Assembly: GCA_035771175.1 (NCBI GenBank)
Contig: CM069598.1
Location: 14,756,438-14,820,437, forward strand
DNA from: Paratinospora sagittata
Taxonomy: Eukaryota > Streptophyta > Magnoliopsida > Ranunculales > Menispermaceae
Reading direction: 5' to 3'
Length of the DNA: 64,000 nucleotides
Of the stretch, positions 27,101 to 42,100 are shown piece by piece. A program made the position numbers and the translations under genes. Each line of letters starts with the position of its first letter. The stretch's first letter is position 1. Below the pieces are notes generated by a model. The model saw only the letters and a program-made list of their open reading frames with translations, ran no database searches and was not told where the DNA came from.

Positions 27101-30100
27101 GCAGCTCCTCGACAATCTGTTCACTAATTCTGTTGACAACCTAGCATGCATTATAGTCATAGAAAACGACATCAAACGCTTATCTATAAATGGTCTATGT
27201 TTAGTTTAGGAGCATATGTATCATGTAGTTCCAACTTCGAATTATAAGTCATAGCAAACAACATCAAACACTTATCAATAAATGGTCTATGATTAGGAAC
27301 ATATGTATCATGTAGTTCCAACTTCCAATTATACAAGTTACAACCAATATACTATACGCCAATGTTAATGATGTTTTTTACAACAAACTCTACTAAGCCT
27401 TTTCCCAACTTTGATTTAGTATATTCATATCAAAGTTGATCTGACGAAGTTTTAAGCTAGTTGTCAGCGACCTAACAAAACCCTCCTCCTTTACCCGGGC
27501 TTTGGACTAGCCATCGTGGAGTTATGGAAAGAAAAGGTTTGCTTATTATGATACTGATGTATAACGTATTTTAGAATGGTTTTTATTTTAGTTTCCTTTT
27601 TTAGGAAAGTTTCTATTTTGATATATTTAATTTTTAGTGGTAGTTCTAGATAGTTTTTAAAATTCGTTTCTATTATTTAAGTGTATTAAAAAGTGTTTAG
27701 AAGTGTTTAAATAGAGCTCTAATAGGATTAGGAAGTTGCTCTTATGTTATAGATAGGTTAGGAAACTTATTTTTAGATGTTTTAGTTAGTTTTTAAGATG
27801 TTTTAGGGGAGTTATCTATATAAGGAGCTCCAATTACGAAATTTAATAGATGAAGATCATTTTTTTTTTCTTTTTGAGAATTCTATTCCATAGAATTTAT
27901 TTTGGTTTATTTTTGAATATTTTTGAATATTTTCATTCTTTCTTCCGCGACGAATTTATATCAAATTGGTATCAAAGACAAGTTCGATCTTGCTCTTTTT
28001 CGTCAATGACGTCAAAGAGAAGAAGAAGACTCCCAATCAATTCTCGGGTCGATCGACTTGAAAAATTGATCACCAATAACGTCAAAGCCGTGAATCAACT
28101 GTTGAAAGTTGTTTTACCCTTGACGTTGTCGCAGCTACAATTTCAAGAGTCGATCGTTATCCAAGATAGGGAGAAAATTGTGGGTTCTCACTGCAATCTT
28201 GCAATTTCACTCTACAATTCGAAGCAGGGGTCCGAATTCGACCAATCCCATGCGATTAATATAGATCGTAGGGATCGCTGCTACCACAAGCCCTTGCCTG
28301 CACCACAACCTCACCGTGAGGTTTATTTCACACCAACTGTTATAGATGAAGATAAGTTTTTTTTCTCTTTGAATATTTTATTCTATACAATATATATTTG
28401 CTTTATTTTTGAGTATTTTCGTTCTTACTTCCGTGACGAATTTACATCAAATTGGTATCAGAGACAAGTTCGATCTAGCTCTTTTTCGTCAATGGCGTCA
28501 AATAGAAGAGGAAGACTCGCAATCAATTCTTGGGTCGATCGACTTGAAGAATTGATCACCAATAATGCCAAAGTCGTGAATCAACTGCTGAAAGTTGTTT
28601 TATGCTTGACTACAACTTCAAGAGTCGAAGAGAAAATTGTGGGTTCTCACAACAATCTTGCAGTTTCACTCCACAATTCGCGGCAAGGGTCCGAATCCGA
28701 CCAATCTCATGCGATCAATCTAGATCATAGGGAGAGTTGCTACCACAAGCCCTTGCTTGCACCACAACCTCACCGTGAGGTTTGTTTCACACCAACTATT
28801 ATAGATGAATAGAATAAGGAAGAAAATCCTTTTGATAATCCATTCATATTTGATGAATATGGTGATGAATCTAAGAAATAAATCATTATTGGTGACCAGG
28901 GAGGGCTATTAGTGATTCAAAAGTTAACCTTGGCTCCAACAACTAAAGAGGGAGATGCGTGGATAGAGGAAGAACTTGAGAACTCAGTTGCCAGTCAAGG
29001 GGGTTTTTGTATTCCACAACAAATATGTGATGCACAAAGGCGAGAGTCAAAATTAAAAATTGATATTCCTAAATTTCATGATAATCTCCAACCCGATGAA
29101 CTGGTGGATCGACTACATGCAATTAAAGGAAAATCAGATTTCAAAGAAGTTTTAGATCGGGAACTTGTACTACTTGTGGCCACCAAATATAGATCAAGAG
29201 CAACCACTTACATGATACAGTTACCTAGGAATTTTCACACATGATATTTTTATTATGCGACATCATCCATACTACAATGATTCTGCTGGTGGTGATTCGA
29301 ATTCGAGGACGAATTCTTTCCAACAAGGGGGGAATTATGTATAACGTATTTTAGAATTTTTTTATTTTAGTTTCTTTTTTAGGGAAGTTTTTATTTTGAT
29401 ATATTTATTTTTTTAGTGGTAGTTCTAGATAGTTTTTAAAATTCGTTTTTATTATTTAAGTGTATTAAAAAGTGTCTAAATAAAGTTCTAATAGGATTAG
29501 GAAGTTGCTTTTATGCTATAGATAGGTCAAGAAACTTATTTTTAGGTGTTTTAGTTAGTTTCTAAGATGTTTTAAGGGTAAGGAGCTCCAATTACGAAAT
29601 TTAATAGATGAAGATCAATTTTTTTTCTTTTTGAGAATTTTATTCCATAGAATTTGTTTTGGTTTATTTTTGAGTATTTTCGTTCTTGCTTCCACGACGA
29701 ATTTACTTCAGATACACTATACCTAAGTATGATAGGAAATGGAAAAGGAAAAAGAAAAAGGTCTACTTATTCCCAAAATCAAGGAATTCTTTTTTTTGTT
29801 TACCTTTTCTTTCTCCTCTTCCCCTAAATTCTTCTCTACAATCACTAATTTCCACTCGATATTCAAAGCTAGCAGCAAGATTAGAAGGCACAAAATAACT
29901 GCAAACAGTTGTTGATGTCAGTGTAATGGCATAATGCTAGTGAAGGTGAACAATATAAGAGAATTTGAGGAACCAGAGAATGTTACAATTACATCTTGGT
30001 TTATTCAGTCAATGTGACCAGATATTAGTAGCAATTTCTGTCTTGGTCTACAATGAAGGCGAGTTGGGATGTTATCTCACAAATAGTTTTTGATGTGGGA

Positions 30101-33100
30101 ATTACAGCTCATATATGAGCAAAATCAATAGGCTATCAAATGAGACACGCTCAACCCTATTATTGATCCACTTTTTGCAGCACGTGGGAAGAGACTGGTC
30201 ACATTCAACTAATCCAGAATGAATGTCCGTGAGATGAAAATAAATTCAAGAATTTGAGAGAGAAGAAAAGAATATTTGAGTTATTTTACAAATTGAATAC
30301 AGTTTATGCCTTCGTCCCAGTATTTTGGAAAAAAGGATCCTATCTTTTCACTTTAGAACATGTATGGTATTGACATAGAGAGGAACAAAAAGGGCAATAC
30401 TATGCTCCAACCTACTACAAAGAATTAATCAACTTTGGTGTCAATTACTTATCAAGAGGGAGGGAGTAGCTTTCAGAGAAGAGATGATAGTTGGTCTTGT
30501 GGTTTGGTGAATGACAAGGATAGATGAAACGTGATCTCTGTAGATAGACCTTTCATATGAAAGAAACATGCCGAGATTTGTATCCTCCACAAAGAAACAC
30601 AAACTACAGTCAGGCATCTAAAAGCCTAGACAACACTAGCGGTGGTTAATGCCACACCCATCCTAAGTCCAACCGATAATCAACTCATCACTCATCACTG
30701 AGATAGTTCCAATCGCACGACCATTTTTGTTACAAGACTAGCCGTAAGTCACATCACTCATACTTGGGTCCTTAACTATCACTTTACAATTTACATCACT
30801 TGGATACCTAGACATGTTTATCAGAACAATCTCAGATAATTAGTTCAGTCTCATGTTTGAATCATAACGAACTTAAAGAATAACTTGAGTCACTTTCCTT
30901 TAAGTTCTACGTTCATTCAATAACATAAAAAGACTGGTCCAGATAAGTATCCAAGTGATGTAAAGACTAAAGAGATTTTACACACACCTGGCGTTATTAA
31001 TTTGATCCTAAGTGTGAACCCAGTTACAAGTGATGTGATTCAGAGTTCAAGGGCTCAAAAGGCTGAGGTGCCCATTCTGTGCTTCCTTCATTTACTCGCA
31101 TAGCATCCAGTCAGCCTCCACAATACATTGTAAGTTTGACATAGGCCCTGTTTGGGAGAGCTTTTTCAAAATACTTTTGCTCCCAAAAGCACTGTTGGAG
31201 GTGTTTGGCAACACCTGCTTCTAGCTAAACTGTGGTGGAAAAAAGCAATTTTTAGCTTTTAGAAGAAGTTGGGAAAGACCAACTTTTCCGAAAACCACTT
31301 TTGATAGAAGCGTTTCTCAGAAAAGCGCTTTAGGAAAAGCCCTCCCAAACAGGGCCTATGTCAAACTTACAATATACACTTGTGAGTTCAAGCACTGTAA
31401 TCTAGTCCCCTTTAGTTGTAATAGATGTGTAACTCCTTTTTCATTTGTTCACAATGATACACATGGGCCAAAACCTAAGCTTGGGTTCAAATACATCAAT
31501 TGATAAAATGCAAAAAAGCAACAGTGTTTAAGCCCGCACCTTTACTTTATCTCCAATGAGAAGCAGAAAATGAAATTCTGATAAGGTCAGCGATCTAGGT
31601 TTAATTGCTTCGGCACTTCCACTTAATTTTGAATAGTCTAACAAGCCCTTGTTCTCCACAAAATTTTCATCTCCATCCGATGAACTACTCAACAAAATTT
31701 AGCAAATAAGGAAAAAAAAAAAAAAAAGGAAGAAGAAGAAGCAGCAGAACTAAAATAGTTCTCAAAAGAGAAAATGAGGATAGCAGAGAAAATTCTAGGT
31801 TTTGAAGATGTCACTTTACCTGTGTTGTGCTCCAAAATTTAGGCCGCCATGATAAATGCCTGCCCCAGACAGCCAAGCAAAGTATATAGCTCTTCTTTGC
31901 TTGATAAAAAAATGCAACTCACTACAAGAAAGTAAAATGAAGGTATCTCAATATATTTGTGCCCTAATATAAAATAAATGGTGCAAGCAAAAAATACACA
32001 AGGTACATCTCTTCATGAACAAAAAGAAAAGTCATCAACGCTAATTCACCTAAAACCAAAAACATTCCACACAGAGTACAAAGCCTTTATTTAAGCAAAC
32101 AGAATCAACCACCACCACCACCCTCTCCCACTACAACCCCAAAAAACAACTTAAAGAGCAGCAAAATCTATAATAAGACTCTGACAGCAAGAGCATTAGC
32201 ATTGTGCAATCAAACGGTTCAAAACCTTTGACATTTCCAAATGCTAGATAATATAAGATTGGATAGTAGTTCATGGATTTTCCAATAAAGGGAGTTGTCT
32301 TTCAGGATGCCTTGGTTTTGGTTTCTAGAGGTTGGTGTTCTAGAATAGGATAGAGAGTTCCTGAATATAAAGATTCCTTTCTTAAATAACTACTACTTCC
32401 TGAACGTCCTCATCTATATTACAGTCATTTTTCTAAAATTGTAGTTAGGTGAAAGAAGAAAAAAAGGAAAGAAAATAAACAACTAAATATAATCTATAAG
32501 ACATGATTTTCACCAATAAACCAATTGCTTGAACAACCAATCCTTACTCTTCAAGAACATATTGGAGAAAAAAATGTAAAGGAAAGATATTGAGAATCAC
32601 ACATTGTAAAGGGCAGTAGATGGATAGAATACTAAACTTCTGATGATGGCACTCAAACCAACCTTGGAACATATATAACAGAGACAAGGGGAGAACACAA
32701 TAAGTACAACACAAAAGAAAGGCGGCCTAGAAATAGAAATGATCAAAATGGAGATTGGAGGAGAATGTATTAGCCTTATAGATTGAGGAAGAAATCCTCA
32801 AGTCTATGGTCATTGCTTTTTCCCATCAATCTTGCAAACAATTCCAAGAACTCAACTCAACAAAGCACGTTCCCAAACTATATCTATATGGGGTCGACTA
32901 CATAAATCCACTTCCTCCACTGCACTCTATCAAGAGCTATAACCATGTTATTTCAGTTATATCACAAATAGCTAGATCTCTTTCACAAATAGCTATATCT
33001 ATGTTATTTTAGATCTTCCTCGCCCATTGTTACCACATGAAGGAGGTGGATGAGAAAACATATGAGAATTCTTAGCTTTGGTTAAGGGGGCACTATATTC

Positions 33101-36100
33101 AATAATGCTCAGGTGAGTAGATTTCCTTTCTAGGCTACAACTCCTTTTGCAAAACCATTCATGTAAATGACCACAAGTTTTTGGCTTACTGAGTGATGTG
33201 GAACTATCACAAATATGGCCTGAATAACTAAGTCCCACATCACCCAACAGGGAAAAGTTTATAAATCACATATATGAGATTGAGAACCTCTCTAACTACT
33301 ATTAAGACCTTCTCCAAGAGCATTAGTGATGAAGAAGAAAAATCGAGGAAAGTAAGTTTAGAACTAGACAATATTGAGGGGTGAGAATCGTGACAAATGG
33401 CATTAAAGCCAATCGTCAAAGGGAAGTGCAACCATGGAGAATTAAGGCTTCCTAAAGGGGGAGGGGGGATTGTGATAGTTTCAGATTGCCAAGGGAGAAA
33501 GTTTCGCGAGCTACATATGTGAGACTCTCTTTATCAAGGAATTTTCCAAGAGCCCACGTGATGAGGAAGCAAAACTGAGGGGGAGTTAGTCCAAGGCCAA
33601 ATCTTTCTGAAAGGACTATCTGTCATTCGTCATCAAGTCATGAACATCTTCAGCAATTCTAATATAAGGGTCTCCAAACCTATCACCATCAGCACGGTCA
33701 TAACTCAAAAATCTAAGTTGACTTGAGGAGAATTCAAGTGATTTCATGGTCTTTGGCATTAGAATGAAATGGAAGTACATGCAAAGTTCATAATAAATGA
33801 CAACTAAAGAAACAATCATACATAAACTATCTTGAAAAAGAATATCTAAAATATTTTACATTCTATTGCCACTCAACTCACCTTTTTCTCAAATACTACA
33901 GTGAACGACAGAATGGAATATATGGTAAAACTTTGACTTGGGACAGCTTAAAGAAGCAAGTTTGCATAAATTATCATGGTAAAGAATATTTAAAATAAGT
34001 ATTTTCCATTCTATTTTCACTCAACTACAACTCTTCAAATACTTCAGGAGATGGGAATTTATGACAAAACTCTGATACGTGACAGCTTAAAGAAGCAAGC
34101 ATACATAAATAACCATGGAAAGGAATATTTAAAATAAATATTTTACATTCTATTCACTCAAACAACTCTTTAAATGCTTCAATCAACAAAAAAAATAATC
34201 ATAAATAGAAGTTTGTTTGACTCCCTAATTGCATCAAATAAAAATTGTACAGAAAAACTTGCCTATTTGGTATTTCGCCTGGAAGCTCCATAAAGCGAAC
34301 TGCCCGATCCAAGTAACTAGTAAAGACAGTCTAAAAAGTCATAGACATCAATAAGTATGAACTAAATATAAGAAAGAAAATGAAAAAAAAAAAAAAACAA
34401 TAACATTTTATTATTTTATCATTGGTTTAAACCCATAACTCAATGGTTTGATATGTGATATGCAAGCTATAAGATCATGAGGTTCAATGTTTAACTAAAT
34501 AAAGATTTCTATTATCCAGGCCATCTATGAGAAGCAAGAAATATTCCAATTCCATTTGATTAGATAGGAAAAGTTGTCTCCCTCAAGAAAAAATGAGTTT
34601 GGGAGGTTCCTCCTGCTCCATCTACCTTTACAGCCCCCTTCACGCATGTTGCTGTGATTTGACCATATGGGACAATTTTGCTTGGATTGAACTTGGAGAA
34701 TTAATGGTTAATAACTTATCCCTGTGAATGAATTCGCGTACTTTTTTTAGTAGAAACTGCGTTCTTTTTCTTTTCTTTTTTCTTTTCCTTTTTTTTTTTA
34801 TTCGTTTTCTTGGGATGTGTTGGATGAGATAAGGAGGGAGTGAAATAGTAGAACATGGGGAGGAATTAGACAAAAGACAGTAAACCTAGAAATGAAGAAA
34901 AAAAGGAAACATAAACATCGGTAACCAAGAATTAAAAATATCCTATCGATGTAGCATTTAGATATAAAAAAAGGAACCAAGCAAGCTTCCCTCAAAATCT
35001 TTAGAAGTCATGATCCATGAAAACAACATAACCTAGATGTTAGTGACAGCTACAAGCACCACTTCTTCTCACCTACCAATAGATGCATCATTACAAAACC
35101 TACCATATGGCCACAAATGGTAAAGCCCTTTATAGATTCTTTCCTTCTTTGGAAAAGGCACCCAAATGGAAAAACCAACCTTAGAAAATATGCACAACCA
35201 AAAAATGGAGAACCAATTCAATTTCAAATGAGAAAAGAAAATATTCCATACTATATAGGTGGTCAAACAATGCGATAGTATGGTGCTACTTTCTACCCTT
35301 GGGCAAAGAGACAATGGATGAGAAGGTGATTAACATTATAGCAATCCCCATGAGAATGGGAAACCTAGAAGAAACAAAACAGAAGGGGTCTAAATGCGAA
35401 TATAGCACATCAAATAGGAAGGATAGGAAATCCACAAATTCATGAATTGTTGGGTTAGAAGACATGTGAGACTCTTTACCACAATTGTTGAAAACTTCAC
35501 TCTTATTCCCTTAAGTTCTCATCCTATCAACCTTAATAATCATGAAAATACACCAATAAACTTCAATACAATTTTTAATATACTTTTCGATACCCTAAGA
35601 CTATAACCATCAATAACCATCCTATCAAACACTAGAGAGCTACACTTGAATGTAATTATCTAAACATCAACACCACAACAATCTTGATCTCTCCTCCCCA
35701 AATTTCCATAACTATTTTCCTAGCATCGCAACTCCAAAATTTTTAATTCCATCTTCTGTCGCCTAGGGTTACACAAAACTACAAAAGCTTTTGTTTCTTG
35801 TCAAAAAAAATCTGTTTATCTACAAGTCTTTATCATACTATTCAAATTGTTAACAACAGGTGTTGGAATAGAAAACAAAAGTTCATGAATACTTTTATCG
35901 GGGACCTCCTTTTGATAGGAATCTACCATCTACAATGTCATTTTCCATTTCTTCTATTATTGTTATACTAATGCCGCTGTACATTCATCCAGGGACATAC
36001 AGGGTACCTTTTAAGTACTACTGTTTATATTGCTCGTGAGAGTCAAATAGTTATGGAAGATGGCTTCCAAACAAGAAAGGTGAACTAAATACATGTCTGT

Positions 36101-39100
36101 TTTCATTACCTGTGCACGCGTGTATGATCTTTCTTTAGCCTCTTATATTGTTTGGTTATGAGATTGCTTAAAACTTTTACCACTTATCTGTTTAGAAAAC
36201 CCCCTCCAACCATCCTACAAAAATAGGTCCACAATCAACCATGTCCATTGCTAATGTTGCAAGCCATTCAAATCCAAAAGTTGACAGTCTTTTTCCGCTC
36301 TCAAATGAGCCTCACTTTTTGCCTTCGCCGCCTCTAAAAGACCTTTGAGAAATAGTCTTTAACCTCCAATTACAACCATCTTTCCAGTGCCAAGTTGTCT
36401 TCCTCATCTTTCTATCTTTTTCATAAGAAACAGAGAAATATATAAACATACAACCTCAATTCTAGATTACTACATCAATATTGACCAGCCTCTTAACAAA
36501 TCCCCCAAAGAAAGAACATTTTCCTTAGTCCTTACAACCAAAAAATATCCACAAAGGGGCGATGAACCTAATCACTTCCCATATAGATGCTGCAGGGGTG
36601 AACGTTTCATTAAATATTCTCATGTCCTCTCCAATCACATTGTCCATACTATAGCCATGGAATGAAAATTTGACATAATCCTCCTAAATCTTATAGAATT
36701 TTATGGAGTTTTCAATCATTGAATTACAAATTAAACATAATCAAATTATTGCAAAAATTCCATCAAAGTTAGAAAAATATTGAAATAATTTATAAAACTC
36801 AAAAAATCTCTTAGTATTTTTTACTATTTGAACATAAATTTAAAAATATATACACATATATCAGTGCTAACTTTAACTTGTATTTGAAGATAGTTTAAAG
36901 AATAAAAGAATATGAGATTAAAGTATAACTTCATATGTAATGGATTGAAACTAAAGAATCACTTAAAGAAGAAGTAAAATAAGATGTAAAAAACTCAAAC
37001 TTACAACAAAAATGTACATGCACTTTATAAGTTGTGTAATTAATCCATAAATCTCCTATTTATGTTAAGCATAAAATTCATAAAAAATAGTTTGTTACTC
37101 ATGCAATATGCGTCAAGTGATGTAGAGATTTAAAATCTTACTTTAAACCATTATATTTCATAATTTAATAAGTTTTACGTATATGATTATGCTTGTTTTA
37201 GCATATATAAAAGAAACATAGATCTATAATATTTAAAAAATAATAAAAAAAAAAAAATCTTTGTACTTCTGTAGAATGCAAAATTTTTACAAATATTCTT
37301 CACGACTTCACGTTGAATTGGACTTCTCCAAATTCATTCTAAGTTTTAAGGGATTGAATTTTTTAGCAAAAAATCAAATTTATAATCCTTGATCATAGCT
37401 AGAGTAGCTACTCTCCAAACCAATTTGAAAAAAGGAGAGAATGCTTAGTTTTCTAGGACCTAGAAGGTCTCTTCAATTGAGCCAAGATATCTCATATCTA
37501 AGCCAATCTCTCCGCATAGCCGCATAGGAACCCCATATTTGTTTGATAAACCTACAACGCGTGGAGATATGGTTGGAAGATTCACCTTCCTCCTTGCATA
37601 AAGATACATCTATACATCATACAACAATTAGGCATAGAAACATGTATTGTCTCCTTTGCAAAAGGTCACAAGTGTTGATCTTTCTCATAGCTACTAACCA
37701 AGCTAAGATCCAAACCTTGGGAACAACTGCTACCTCATCTTTCTATCAAGAATTCACATTTCATATATGCCACTAGGAAAATTAAAAAATATTTAATTTT
37801 GATTGAAAATATAAAATAAATCCATTCACAAATTGAGGAATCGTAAGGTTTGTTACAAAAACTTTACTTCCCAGACAAAGGATTGAGGTTCTGCAACTTG
37901 AAGCCTTTGGAAGGACTTAAAAAATATAATTAGAATGAGACAGAAAATTCTTCAAGGAGCAATAATGAAAACTATATTTTGTGACCATTAAAATTATGGC
38001 CCCATTTTATTGATAAAAACGTTCTAGGGTTTTTAAGGGCATCTATATTTCTTCACCTTTTGTAAAAATAGTATGAGTCATTAGACTTGAATCATGAATG
38101 GTAACTCGTAAACCATAAGATTCTACTAATATTTTAGATCTATGGTATTCATGTAAAAATTTTGAATTGTTTTCCCCTTAATCAAACTATGAATCATAAT
38201 ATTCATAAATTTGAATCAATGTTCATGCAACTGCGATTTGACGAACTATCATTTGACAGGTGCTGAATTTTCTAGTTAGAGAAACCAACATTGAACACCT
38301 TCCCTCTTTCTTCCTTTCTTCTAACCTTTTGCTCAGCAAAGAAATTTATTAGAAGAGATAATACAACATGAGTGAAACGAAGAGAGACCATGAAAAGCCA
38401 ATAGGCTAAGGAAACCTATTGGCTTGTGAAATATAGCATGATCTTAAGTTTCCCCATACATGATTTTCTCCCCTTTGTAAAATGAGTCACACGACTTCTA
38501 CAAAAAATGAAAAGGCATATGTAATTCATCTTAGATTTCAGCATTTTATATTTATTATGCATACACTTATTAGCATTTCTAAAGAATATGTAATTATTAG
38601 ATAGAAAATTACGTGTAACTTGTGATCATTTAACTTAGTTAAAATTCCTAGAATGGATTAGTCTTTTATGAAGATAAGTTTTCTACAAGGAAAAAAAAAA
38701 TCTAAGAGCAATGCATCCCACAATTCATAGCTTAGTGATATGTGGCATAGAAGATGAACAATAATGAAATATCTATTTTTAGTATTACTTGTAAAATTAA
38801 TTTGATTAGGATACAAATTTTAGATGTTGCAATGGCAATCCCTATTTTTGAACATCATTACAAAATATTACCCCATTTTAAAACTTTAACTTGGTCAAAT
38901 GACCAATTAACAATTACAAATTAAATTCCATGAATCTATAATTCTTAACATGGATGTATTTATTTTTTATTTGTAACTTGGATATGTTTATATACATACA
39001 TAATTTATATGCAAGTGAATCCTATGATTCATCTATTTGAATCATTGATTTGAATCCCAATTTGATTCAACAAGCTAAAAAAAAAGTTCCTATTTCATAA

Positions 39101-42100
39101 GATGAATGATGAATTGGGGACTCCTGAAAGGTAAGTTTTCTCCAATCTACATGATATCGCCTTCCATGAATCACTAGTTGGTGGATGCATTTCCACAAAT
39201 CATAGTTTCTTGTGTTAGGAATTGGCTGCCAATATTGATCTCAATCCACTGACTACATTGATCTTTTACTTGGTGTGAGATGAGAAAGCAAATGAATTCA
39301 ATCTTTGGAAGGGGCATATCCAGTTAGATGCTTTTATCATTATTGTTTCTTTTTTGTAGTGTTTCTCTTTTTTAGGGTTGCTTCTACTATGCGGACACCA
39401 AGTCCTCCTTTTTAGTTGTACTTTTGTTATTATTATTGTAACGGTTTCTTCTTACAAAAAAAAAAAAAGATGCCTTATCATTATTTAATCCATGAAACAT
39501 TTTAACTCTTTTAACATCGAAGATCTATCATTCTTAGCAAATGAGCATTACAAATTTCAAAGGATATGAACCCAACATTTTCCTTTTTCATTGGGATAAC
39601 ACTTTTCAATCAAATTCTAATAATTGAACATATGAGGGGAAGAAAAAAGAGAATCCAAAACAGGGAGTCCCGTTTGTGAGGAGAATAGACATTTAAATGA
39701 TCACATCTTCATTCATTGTCCTTAAGAAAATATAAGCAGTTCTTTGTGAAATAAGGAATAAGAGAAATGCTCTTAGAAACACTTATGATGTTGAGCAAGG
39801 TTGCTATAGAAAGGTATCTTTCATGAGAGTATATTAAGTTTACTACCATAAGTAATAAAGACCATTTGGAAAGAGCAGAATAATTTATACTAGAGAACAT
39901 AGATATCTCATCCATTCCTCAAGGTGGAATCTCTTTTGGTTGGCTGAGCAGCAGCCAACCATACAGGAGGGTTAAAGTTAAGCAATTTTTCTTTCATTAC
40001 CAAGATGTAGCCAGGAAAGTGGTTGCAAATGTTTTCTCCTGCTCTTTCTTTGGTTGTAATTGTTTTCTCATACATCATTGCCCCATCACTTACTTTTGAT
40101 AACTAGAAGTGTAGAAGTTCCTTCTCTATTTAATGCATTTATATTTTTAAAATGAAAAAATGTAGCATGAAAATACTTGTAAAAGAACACAACCATCTGA
40201 ACCAGATTTCAAGTGCATGAAAAATAAGTAATTCAGTGAGTTGACCAAGAACTACTACAAGATATACACTTACATCCAACGATCCCATTCCAGTGAAAGA
40301 ATAAAGTCGTGTTGGTGTAACAGCCATGACATAATATCTGGTTGCATTACCACTAATTGCTGTTTCCATCTGAAGAATGAAAAAAAGAGATCAATAGACG
40401 TTACTAACTAATTGAACAACAAATGAAAGAATTTGTCTATGTCATTAAGCAAAACTCATTTTTGATAACACTTCCCAAACCTGCAAACCCATGAATGCTT
40501 CAGGAAGTTCTTCTAGTTTAAATAAAAACTTTATATACTTCTCCTTTTTGTCCTTCTCATCAACAGAAATCTCATAAAGTTGGCCATTATCCGTACCAAG
40601 AATGACTTCCCGTGTAGAAGCTGGGTTTAAAGATATCAAATTAAACAGAAACCATAATCGATCCATGCAACCACTCTGGGAACATGTCAAACATTTGAAG
40701 CATCAATACTCATGGTTACCTTCTGTGATAAGTTGTCTGTTCCACGCAACCGCATTAACAATAAGGCCTTTTAATTTGTACAAATTTCGGGGCTTGCTCC
40801 ATTTTGCATGTGTATAGTAAGTCTCAGCATCTCCACTACTGAGGACAGTAGCTATGCAGTGACTCCCTCCAGGATCAACAAACACTCGATGCACAGGTTG
40901 CTCCCCAGTTCTACCGGCAGATAGATCAAGATCTGCATCAGAGAGAGCAAGTAGAAATAACTATTGCCTAATCTGTGACTGATTATGAGAGTTGATACAG
41001 TTAGTGCCTAGAACAAATGGAATCAAAGAACAAATGAAGCAGTAATGGGTTTCACAACCTCATGCCAACGTTAAAGACAAAAGCACGCCCATGGATCATT
41101 GATACAACCAACATTGATGCATGCATGTTCAAACAGCTCACAGAAAAAGACAACTCAGATAAATATTCTTTGATTTGCTTATAAAATTTTCCAAATTGCA
41201 AATTCTTTATTATCAAAGATTTTTAAAGAAAAATGAACAGTGAAAAGGAATCTACGTTAAAGGACCCAAATAATTCATCTAAGACATTGTGATTTGTGAA
41301 TGACAATGATGAGACCCTTATTCAACACAGACACACAAGCTTGTTCCGTAAAACCATTGGAAGTACAGTTGCAGGTTTTTGCTCACCAGTAGGTTAAAAA
41401 ATTCAAAGGCTTATAATTTAATATATAAAGGGAGAAAGAGAAACCTGATCAGAAAAGACATCGAAAAAGGGATGTGGGAGCCTTGCCCTTGGACATGCAG
41501 TTTTACTTGATCTTGATTTGGTTATCAATTGTCACTAGAGAGATTTCCAGTTATTAGTCCATGAATTCAAACAGATAGATCTCCTATGCCGCTATATAAA
41601 TTTCAAACATTCACCATTTTATGATTATATGGGCAGCTCTTTTGAAGGAAGTGGAAGATTGTTTTGTCATAACTTTCTGGATTGGGATCGAAGAAACCTT
41701 GCATCAGTAAAACCTCTAAGATGTGAGGTCAAGTGAGAATTTCATAATTTAGACCAAGCAGCCACAATGGAAGTTTTTGAAAATAATCTTCAATGCCCTT
41801 GAATGAATGATTCACAGAGTCTTGTAGCAAGGTGTTTTTGTTATGGGAAGATAAATCCTTGATGGTGTTGGTTGAAAAAAACACATAAGTTGTCTAAAGA
41901 CTGATTTGGAAAATGTCTCCAATAATGTGAGTTGGGATTTTATCTTGTACCTCCTTCCCAAAATGGGATTGAACCATAGAGATTGGTGGATAGGAGGGAA
42001 TAGAAAATGTATTGCTTCCCTCCCTTTCCAATCCATGTCATTTGTCAATCGGTCACTATCAAATTTCTTTTAAAGTTCAAGGAACTGGCTATGACAAAGG

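Larger units (their letters stand above)
31922..34262 (-). other. VPS18 GC-AG intron (2.3 kb)
   Basis: Contains an RTE tail (32850-32960) and a three-copy tandem repeat (33806-34180). A segment at 33,221-33,290 (AACTAAGTCCCACATCACCCAACAGGG) resembles a motif seen in plant LTR promoters but is unsupported by other signals. The rest is AT-rich. Confidence 0.55.
34331..40273 (-). other. VPS18 intron (5.9 kb)
   Basis: Contains two L1 ORF2 C-terminal remnants (35070-35460 and 37440-37760) and a possible plus-strand L1 tail (39250-39470). A weak tRNA-like patch lies at 34,437-34,490. The remainder, including 35,500-37,400 and 37,800-39,200, is AT-rich without recognisable content. Confidence 0.6.

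Noticed and set aside
33221..33290. Possible LTR promoter motif AACTAAGTCCCACATCACCC
   Set aside because: Only a short motif match; no paired LTR, PBS or PPT nearby.
34437..34490. tRNA-like patch (ACTCAATGGTTTGA ... ATGAGGTTCAATG)
   Set aside because: A- and B-box resemblance is weak and no cloverleaf or repeat boundary is visible.
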